Assembly (NCBI RefSeq): GCF_019645835.1
Contig: NZ_CP080998.1
Span: forward strand, 1-64,000
DNA: 64,000 nt
Origin: Mycolicibacterium holsaticum DSM 44478 = JCM 12374
GTDB lineage: Bacteria > Actinomycetota > Actinomycetes > Mycobacteriales > Mycobacteriaceae
Direction of reading: 5' to 3'
Positions 59,232-64,000 of this stretch are shown here, one piece after another. A program made the position numbers and the translations under genes. Under the pieces are notes generated by a model, which saw only the letters and a program-made list of their open reading frames with translations, was not told where the DNA came from and did not search any database. The stretch's first letter is position 1, and every line of letters starts with the position of its first letter.

Positions 59232-59927
59232 ATGACCGCACTACAGGACCAGACCGTGCTCGTCACTGGGGCCAATCGCGGCATGGGTCGCCACTACGTG
59301 ACGCAGCTGCTTGATCGGGGCGTCGCCAAGGTCTACGCAGCAGCGCGCGATCCGCGCCAGATAGACGTGACCGATCCTCGCGTCGTCGCGCTGGCACTCG
59401 ACATCACCGACGAACAGTCGGTGTCCGAGGCGGCGAATGTCGCGACCGACGTCAGCGTCCTGATCAACAACGCCGGTATCAGCCGCTTCGGATCCGTACT
59501 CGACCGCGATACCTCGAAGCTGCGAGAGGAGCTGGAAACCAACCTCTTTGGACCGCTGAACATGGCCGCCGCCTTCTCCGAGCAGATCGCCCGGAACGGC
59601 GGCGCCATCGTGAACGTGGCGTCGGTGCTGGCGTGGCTGCCCGTCGGCGGGACCTACGGGGTGTCCAAGGCAGCGGTGTGGAGCGCCACCGATGCGATGC
59701 GGCTGGAGCTGGCACCGCGCGGTGTCCAGGTCGTCGGGGTCTATGTGGGGCTCGTCGACACCGACATGGCGTCGTTCTCCGACAGTCCCAAGTCGAACCC
59801 GACCGATGTGGTGCGGCAGGTTCTCGACGGCATCGAGGCGGGCGCGGACGAGGTCCTCGCCGACGAGATGACCCGTGCTGTCCGCACCCAACTGAACCTG
59901 CCGATCGGGCAGCGCAAGGTGGCATGA
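59232..59927 (+). CDS. Short-chain dehydrogenase/reductase under TetR control
   Basis: This is a 231-residue classical SDR with TGANRGMGRHYV, LINNAGISRFG, and catalytic TYGVSKAAV (YxxxK). The ATG follows AGGAGG. Divergent from the TetR gene, whose paired operators lie in its promoter region. The substrate is unknown. Confidence 0.92.
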   Translation: MTALQDQTVLVTGANRGMGRHYVTQLLDRGVAKVYAAARDPRQIDVTDPRVVALALDITDEQSVSEAANVATDVSVLINNAGISRFGSVLDRDTSKLREELETNLFGPLNMAAAFSEQIARNGGAIVNVASVLAWLPVGGTYGVSKAAVWSATDAMRLELAPRGVQVVGVYVGLVDTDMASFSDSPKSNPTDVVRQVLDGIEAGADEVLADEMTRAVRTQLNLPIGQRKVA

Positions 59928-60015
59928 GCCGGGGCGATCACAGCCGGACGGGCAGAGCCGTCAAGGGTGGCGCGGACCGGCACTGTGGCCGGTCCGCTCT
60001 ATCGACCGCACCTCG

Positions 60016-60453
60016 TCAGCGTTGGGTGACCTGACGTGCCTGCACTCCGAAATACGTAGCGCCCACACCCAGCAGCAACGTCGCCACGCCGATCAGGACG
60101 TTCGACCAAGCAGTGCCGGCACTGACCGAGACGTTGTTGACGACCCATGGCGAAATGATGAGCCAGATGCCGAGCAACGGCAGTGTCCACGCCAGACCGT
60201 GGCTGCGGTCGAGGGCTACGCCGAGCCCCATGGCCAGCACCGCGATCGTGATACCGACGATCAGGTCGTTGATTGCGAGGTTGGTGGTGACGCCGAAGCC
60301 GACGATCCACGGTGACGCGGCCGCATACAGCCCGGCCAGCATGGTGAGTCCGAATGTGGCCTGCGCGGCACCGGATTCTGCAGCCCGCTCGTAGCTGGCC
60401 CGAAGCGCGAGGATGTCTGGATGGCGTTCGATTGACGCCTGAGGAGTGCTCAT
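60016..60453 (-). CDS. SPW-repeat membrane protein
   Basis: This is a 145-residue protein with four membrane helices and two SPW motifs (ASPWIVGF and ISPWVVNN), one per repeat. The ATG at 60453 follows GGGAGAAGGAA. The family's role is unknown. Confidence 0.88.
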   Translation of the reverse strand: MSTPQASIERHPDILALRASYERAAESGAAQATFGLTMLAGLYAAASPWIVGFGVTTNLAINDLIVGITIAVLAMGLGVALDRSHGLAWTLPLLGIWLIISPWVVNNVSVSAGTAWSNVLIGVATLLLGVGATYFGVQARQVTQR

Positions 60454-60583
60454 TTCCTTCTCCCTTCTTCCTGGGGCACAAGCGCTTTAGGGCTTGATGC
60501 CCGGTTCAGCGTTACCCCGCCAGGGGGTCCGCATACGCAGAAGACGCCACATTGAGTGTGATGTGGAACACACCGCAGTCGGC

Positions 60584-60986
60584 TCAGGCGGCCCCGACGG
60601 CCTCGCGCGCCCTACCGGCCAGCTGGACCGGTCCGAGCTTCTCGGCGCGGCGCCGCCCGGCGGGCAGTTCCCGCTTGCGCATGTTGCGTTCGTAATGCCA
60701 GTAATCCACCTGCTGGGTATTCCTTGATCTGGGAGTGATGCGGAAAGTCGGGGAGGTCGTCGCGCATCGGGAAGTCGCGGAACGACAGGCACTCGCGCGA
60801 GGTGTCGATGTGCAGCGACCGGTAGGCGCTGGAGTGTCCGTTCGGATTGCGGAAGGCCCAGTTCCCGCCTATCCGGTCAGAGGACTCGAAGCAGTCGTAC
60901 TCGATGCCGGCGTCAGCGAGGTTCTTGCCGGTGGTCAAACCGCTGATGCCCGCACCGATGATCGCCGCCGTGGGTAAGGAAGCCAT
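60584..60986 (-). pseudogene. Decayed flavin-containing monooxygenase
   Basis: The ATG at 60986 opens an FMO N-terminus: AAIIGAGISGLTTGKNLADA (FAD-binding GxGxxG) and SDRIGGNWAFRNPNGHSSAY, ending at SQIKEYP near 60713. The rest of the enzyme (several hundred residues) is missing. Beyond the junction a different frame reads a basic tail (WHYERNMRKRELPAGRRRAE) and stops at 60584, compatible with the original C-terminus. This looks like an internal deletion with frame shift. Divergent from the cyclase gene, with which it probably formed a catabolic pair. Confidence 0.85.
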
Positions 60987-61031
60987 CTGCCTACCATTCT
61001 TGAACTGGGTCACCGCACACGCTACTAAGTC

Positions 61032-61047
61032 TTTGACAGGTGTCAAA
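61032..61047. promoter_or_regulatory. Palindromic operator candidate
   Basis: This is a perfect inverted repeat with arms TTTGACA and TGTCAAA and a GG centre, between the monooxygenase remnant and the cyclase gene. Likely the site of a local repressor; no regulator gene is adjacent. Confidence 0.6.
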
Positions 61048-61122
61048 CAAGTGCTGCCGGGCGCGGGCCGGCCGGCGGATCCTGACAAACTGCAATCGGC
61101 AGAAATAAGTGGGGAGAACAGA

Positions 61123-61896
61123 ATGCGTAGATTTGTCGACATCTCGGTGCCTTTGCAGGCGGGGATCGCATCTGACCCGCCGGGGCATCTTCCCGAGATC
61201 GACTACTACACCCACGCCGATACCGCTGCCGAAGTCGTGGGGTTCTTCCCGGGTGCGACGGTGGATGACCTACCGGATCGGGAGGGGTGGGCGATCGAAC
61301 GGGTCCGGATCACCACCCACAACGGCACCCACCTCGATGCGCCCTATCACTATGCGTCGACGATGGATGGGGGCGCGCCGGCGATCACCATCGACGAGGT
61401 TCCGCTCGAATGGTGTTTGCAACCGGCCGTAAAGCTTGATTTCCGGCACTTCGAAGCGGGCTATGTGGTCACCGCCGCTGATGTCGCCCGCGAGCTCGAC
61501 CGCATCGGCCACCAGCTACGGTCGCTGGACATTGTCGTGGTCAACACCGCCGCTGGGGCCCGTTACGGCGAGGCGGATTACGTCTCCTCTGGCTGCGGGA
61601 TGGGTCGCGAGGCGACGCTGTGGTTATTGGAGCGGGGTGTGCGACTCACCGGCACCGATGCGTGGAGCTGGGACGCGCCGTTCGCCTATACCGCGCAGCG
61701 CTATTCCCGCGACCGGGATCCGTCGATCATCTGGGAGGGGCACCGCGCGGGACGAGAAATCGGGTACTGCCATCTGGAGAAGCTCCATAACCTGGAGACG
61801 CTGCCTGAAAGTGGATTTCAGGTCTGCTGCTTCCCGGTGAAGGTGCATGCCGCATCCGCCGGCTGGACACGAGCCGTCGCCATTTTCGACGAATAA
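61123..61896 (+). CDS. Cyclase / kynurenine-formamidase-like family hydrolase
   Basis: This is a 257-residue protein from the ATG at 61123. It has the family metal site HNGTHLDAPYHY (HxGTHxDxPxH). Members hydrolyse formylated or lactone-like substrates with zinc or manganese. The substrate is unknown; pairing with an FMO suggests a degradative role. The AGGGGAGAA-like stretch upstream is the ribosome site. Confidence 0.88.
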   Translation: MRRFVDISVPLQAGIASDPPGHLPEIDYYTHADTAAEVVGFFPGATVDDLPDREGWAIERVRITTHNGTHLDAPYHYASTMDGGAPAITIDEVPLEWCLQPAVKLDFRHFEAGYVVTAADVARELDRIGHQLRSLDIVVVNTAAGARYGEADYVSSGCGMGREATLWLLERGVRLTGTDAWSWDAPFAYTAQRYSRDRDPSIIWEGHRAGREIGYCHLEKLHNLETLPESGFQVCCFPVKVHAASAGWTRAVAIFDE

Positions 61897-61953
61897 TCAG
61901 CCTCTTGCGCGCTGGGCCAACGGCGTGTCCCATGCTCACTATATGGCGCGGAG

Positions 61954-61974
61954 GGGGCCTTGCGGCAAGGCCCC
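61954..61974. promoter_or_regulatory. Rifamycin-associated-element-like palindrome upstream of arr
   Basis: Arms GGGGCCTTGC (61954-61963) and GCAAGGCCCC (61965-61974) are perfectly complementary around a single base. This matches, from memory, the rifamycin-associated element (RAE) found upstream of rifamycin-inactivation genes in actinobacteria. A possible -10 TATATG lies at 61940-61945, so the element falls at the start of the transcript, 52 bp before the arr GTG. It could also act as a terminator for the cyclase gene. Confidence 0.7.
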
Positions 61975-62026
61975 ATTCGCGCGGCACAATCTTTCGGCCC
62001 AGGAACTGCGACAGCTGGAGGTCGAA

Positions 62027-62455
62027 GTGTCGACACCGCCGAAACCCTTCGAAGTACACGAGTCCGGCGCATACCTACACGGCACCAAAGCCGATCTGTC
62101 CGTCGGTGATCTGCTTATCCCGGGCCGCTTCTCTAACTACGAGGACGGCCGGGTCATGAACCACGTGTACGTGACGCAGACGCTGGATGCCGCGGTGTGG
62201 GGCGCCGAGATGGCCAGGGGCGACGGTCCGGGCCGGATCTACCTCGTGGAACCGCTGGGTCCGGTCGAAGACGACCCGAACGTGACGGACAAGAAGATGC
62301 CCGGCAATCCGACCCGCTCGTACCGTACCCGCGAACCCGTGCGGATCATCGGCGAGGTAACCGACTGGACGGGACATTCCGACGAGCAACTCCAGGCGAT
62401 GCGCAACGGCCTGGCCGACCTCAAACGGCGCGGGCTCGACGTCATCTACGACTAG
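62027..62455 (+). CDS. arr: Rifampin ADP-ribosyltransferase Arr
   Basis: This is a 142-residue enzyme that transfers ADP-ribose from NAD to rifampicin and inactivates it. It closely resembles the M. smegmatis protein: STPPKPFEVHESGAYLHGTK, RVMNHVYVTQTLDAAVWGAE, and PNVTDKKMPGNPTRSYRTRE. The GTG at 62027 follows GGAGG. Length is typical, and no key residue appears lost. An RAE-like palindrome is just upstream. Confidence 0.95.
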   Translation: MSTPPKPFEVHESGAYLHGTKADLSVGDLLIPGRFSNYEDGRVMNHVYVTQTLDAAVWGAEMARGDGPGRIYLVEPLGPVEDDPNVTDKKMPGNPTRSYRTREPVRIIGEVTDWTGHSDEQLQAMRNGLADLKRRGLDVIYD

Positions 62456-62548
62456 TGCCCACCGCCGAGTGGACAGCATCAAGTCCAGTTCGTAGCCTGT
62501 CCGGGACGAAGAAGCCGGGCCGCCCGCGGTCCTCTGCAGCGAAGGATC

Positions 62549-63658
62549 GTGCCAAGCCCTATGACCCCGGTGCGCCAGTCACTTCGGCGAACGGTGTGCG
62601 GTTCGTTGGTCGCTGTCCTGGTGTTGGCCCTTTCGGTGGCCGGTGTGATGGCGGACCCGGCGGCTGACGCGCTGGCCAGGCTCAACGAGTTGTCCGGTCA
62701 GGCGGTGCAGGCTCGCGAGGCGGTCACGACCGCGCAACGCGATGCCGATGCGCGACTGGCCGCCCAGACCGCCGCAGAAGGCCGCCACCGCGCCGATGTG
62801 GAGGCCCTCGCGGCCGCGAACGACCAGCTTGTGCCCTATCAGGCGGCGGTCGACCGGCTTGCGGCCATGAGCTACATGAGTGGCCGCGACGGTGAGATGG
62901 CGGCTGTGCTGACCGCGGCCTCGCCGCAACAACTGATCGACAGATTGGCGGTGCAGCGGGTGGTGGGCGCGACCACCGCCGATCAGATGAAGGCGTTCCA
63001 CGCGACGCGGGAGCGTGCCGCCGCCGCCGCGCAGGCGTCCGAGAGGTCGGCCGCCGACGCGCGTGCCGCGGCTGAGCGCGCCGCCGCGGTACGCGCAGAT
63101 CTACAGGCCAAATGGAGTGACCTGCTGCGCCAGATCGCCGCCGCGGAGGCGCAGTACGCCGCGCTGACACCGCAACAGCAAGCGGCGATCGACAACGCGG
63201 TCCCGCCCAGCGGGCCCGCTCCCCAAGACCCGGCGATCGCCGCGATGCCCGGCCCGCCCCCCGCCGACCCGGTTTCGCCCCTCGCCGCTGCCCGCGTCGA
63301 TATCCCGGAGGCGCTGCCCGTCGGCGTCGCGTCCGAGGCCGGGTTGCAGCCCAACACCATCGTGGCCGCGCGCGCCGTCAGCGCCCGGTTCCCGCAGATC
63401 GCCACCATCGGCGGGGTCCGGCCGGACTCCAAGCCGTGGCATCCTCGCGGCCTGGCGATCGACATCATGATTCCCAACGCCGAAAGCCCCGAGGGCATCG
63501 CCCTCGGCAACGAGATTCGCGACTTCGCACTCGCCAACGCGGCCCGACTCGGGTTACAGGATGTGATCTGGCGCGGCACGTATTACACGCCGGCCGGTCC
63601 GCAGGCGTCGGGGTACGGCCACTTCGACCACGTGCACATCACCACGCTGCCGCGCTGA
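62549..63658 (+). CDS. Secreted coiled-coil protein with ARB_07466-like C-terminal domain
   Basis: This is a 369-residue exported protein. A signal peptide (VCGSLVAVLVLALSVAGVMA) precedes a long Ala/Gln/Glu/Arg-rich coiled coil (about 35-215) like those of RipA and PcsB, a proline-rich linker, and a C-terminal domain (about 255-369: FPQIATIGGVRPDSKPWHPR, GLAIDIMIP, GYGHFDHVHITTL) of the ARB_07466-like type with peptidase-like H-x-D and HxH residues. Probably acts on the cell wall. GTG 62549 or ATG 62561 could be the start; neither has an ideal ribosome site. Confidence 0.85.
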   Translation: MPSPMTPVRQSLRRTVCGSLVAVLVLALSVAGVMADPAADALARLNELSGQAVQAREAVTTAQRDADARLAAQTAAEGRHRADVEALAAANDQLVPYQAAVDRLAAMSYMSGRDGEMAAVLTAASPQQLIDRLAVQRVVGATTADQMKAFHATRERAAAAAQASERSAADARAAAERAAAVRADLQAKWSDLLRQIAAAEAQYAALTPQQQAAIDNAVPPSGPAPQDPAIAAMPGPPPADPVSPLAAARVDIPEALPVGVASEAGLQPNTIVAARAVSARFPQIATIGGVRPDSKPWHPRGLAIDIMIPNAESPEGIALGNEIRDFALANAARLGLQDVIWRGTYYTPAGPQASGYGHFDHVHITTLPR

Positions 63659-63666
63659 GGACCCGG

Positions 63667-64000
63667 TCAGGGATGGAAGTTCCACTGGCCGCAGTCCTGG
63701 GCCAGGACGTCGTTGACGTCGACGCGGATGCCGCCGACCACCGGTCCCGGATTCGAGGCGGTGTCGATGATGCGCTGGTAAAGAACCGCGCCGGGGAAGA
63801 TCTGTCCGTTCGACCACGACCGGGTCTGCCACGCCCAGACGCGGCCGGGCGTCTGTGATTTGCCGATGACGCCGTCGGCGGCGGCCCACTGACACGGCCG
63901 GATGCCGGCGTAGATGCCGGTGCGCATTACCCCAATCACGGAGTTGATCCCGCGAAACCACGGCAGCGCCAGGTCGTTCCAGGTCTGGCGGTCGATGTCG
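63667..64000 (-). CDS. DUF1906 glycoside-hydrolase-like protein, 3' part
   Basis: The stop codon is at 63667-63669, and the frame stays open to the right edge, so the gene's 5' part lies beyond the window. The visible 110 residues (LPWFRGINSVIGVMRTGIYA, CQWAAADGVIGKSQTPGRVW, AWQTRSWSNGQIFPGAVLYQ, DVNDVLAQDCGQWNFHP) match the C-terminal half of DUF1906 / Rv2525c-like glycoside-hydrolase-fold proteins, which are usually exported. Convergent with the coiled-coil gene, 8 bp apart. Confidence 0.85.
   Translation of the reverse strand, partial: DIDRQTWNDLALPWFRGINSVIGVMRTGIYAGIRPCQWAAADGVIGKSQTPGRVWAWQTRSWSNGQIFPGAVLYQRIIDTASNPGPVVGGIRVDVNDVLAQDCGQWNFHP

Noticed and set aside
49000..64000. Defence island, prophage or biosynthetic cluster in the accessory part
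   Set aside because: No restriction, nuclease, toxin-antitoxin, integrase, capsid, NRPS or PKS gene was seen; genes are mostly single enzymes, transporters and regulators.

Overview
The window is high-GC actinobacterial chromosome flanking the replication origin, most likely from a rapidly growing Mycobacterium (Mycolicibacterium). The evidence is the typical mycobacterial order dnaA | rpmH-rnpA-yidD-yidC-jag-rsmG-parA-parB ... cwlM-trxA-trxB-rsmA-sigM-murJ ... pcnA, a mycobacterial DnaB intein, an MTC28-type antigen, a MurJ-pseudokinase fusion, Arr, and a glucosylglycerate hydrolase known mainly from fast growers. There is no rRNA, tRNA, CRISPR array, insertion sequence or prophage that I can recognise. 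The sequence runs in the opposite direction to the usual genome numbering: dnaA lies on the minus strand with its stop codon at base 1, so oriC proper (dnaA-dnaN) would be just outside the left edge.

Layout. 1-7.5 kb: dnaA, a 554-bp divergent control region with DnaA boxes, then the co-directional ribosomal protein / RNase P / membrane insertase / segregation block, with three parS sites inside rsmG and parA. 7.7-21.5 kb: a GNAT-like protein, then a long minus-strand cell-envelope and redox block (mutT4-like, DUF6049-like, murJ, sigM, rsmA, trxB, trxA, cwlM), then pcnA and a protein full of DxDxDG repeats on the plus strand. At about 21.45 kb the order switches from genes that in M. tuberculosis lie at the end of the genome (Rv39xx) to genes near its start (Rv0036c onwards). 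This is the arrangement I recall for fast growers.

21.5-49 kb: Rv0036c-Rv0051-like genes (mycothiol-type DinB protein, MFS, YqgE, MTC28, leuS, MarR, GntR, LLM, esterase, ino1, PadR, DUF1707, DUF5318, ponA1, GT-C-like), with additions absent from M. tuberculosis at this place: an SDR, glucosylglycerate hydrolase and a two-gene polar amino-acid ABC system. The rpsF-ssb-rpsR-rplI operon and dnaB follow; dnaB carries a 425-residue intein with both endonuclease aspartates.

49-64 kb is more accessory: a PRC-barrel/MgtE_N-like protein paired with an atypical NRAMP transporter, a RibD/DHFR-like reductase, a three-gene Fbp-type ABC importer, a DoxX-like membrane protein, a divergent TetR/SDR pair with two matching operators, an SPW-repeat protein, a decayed flavin monooxygenase next to a cyclase-family hydrolase, a rifampin ADP-ribosyltransferase behind a rifamycin-associated-element-like palindrome, a secreted coiled-coil protein, and the 3' part of a DUF1906 gene cut by the right edge.

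No clearly undescribed multi-gene system is evident. The best leads are the DnaA-box-like cluster upstream of dnaB, the intact-looking homing endonuclease in the DnaB intein, the PRC/MgtE_N-NRAMP pair, the paired TetR operators, and the RAE-like element at arr. Comparisons with M. tuberculosis and other species are from memory; no database search was run.
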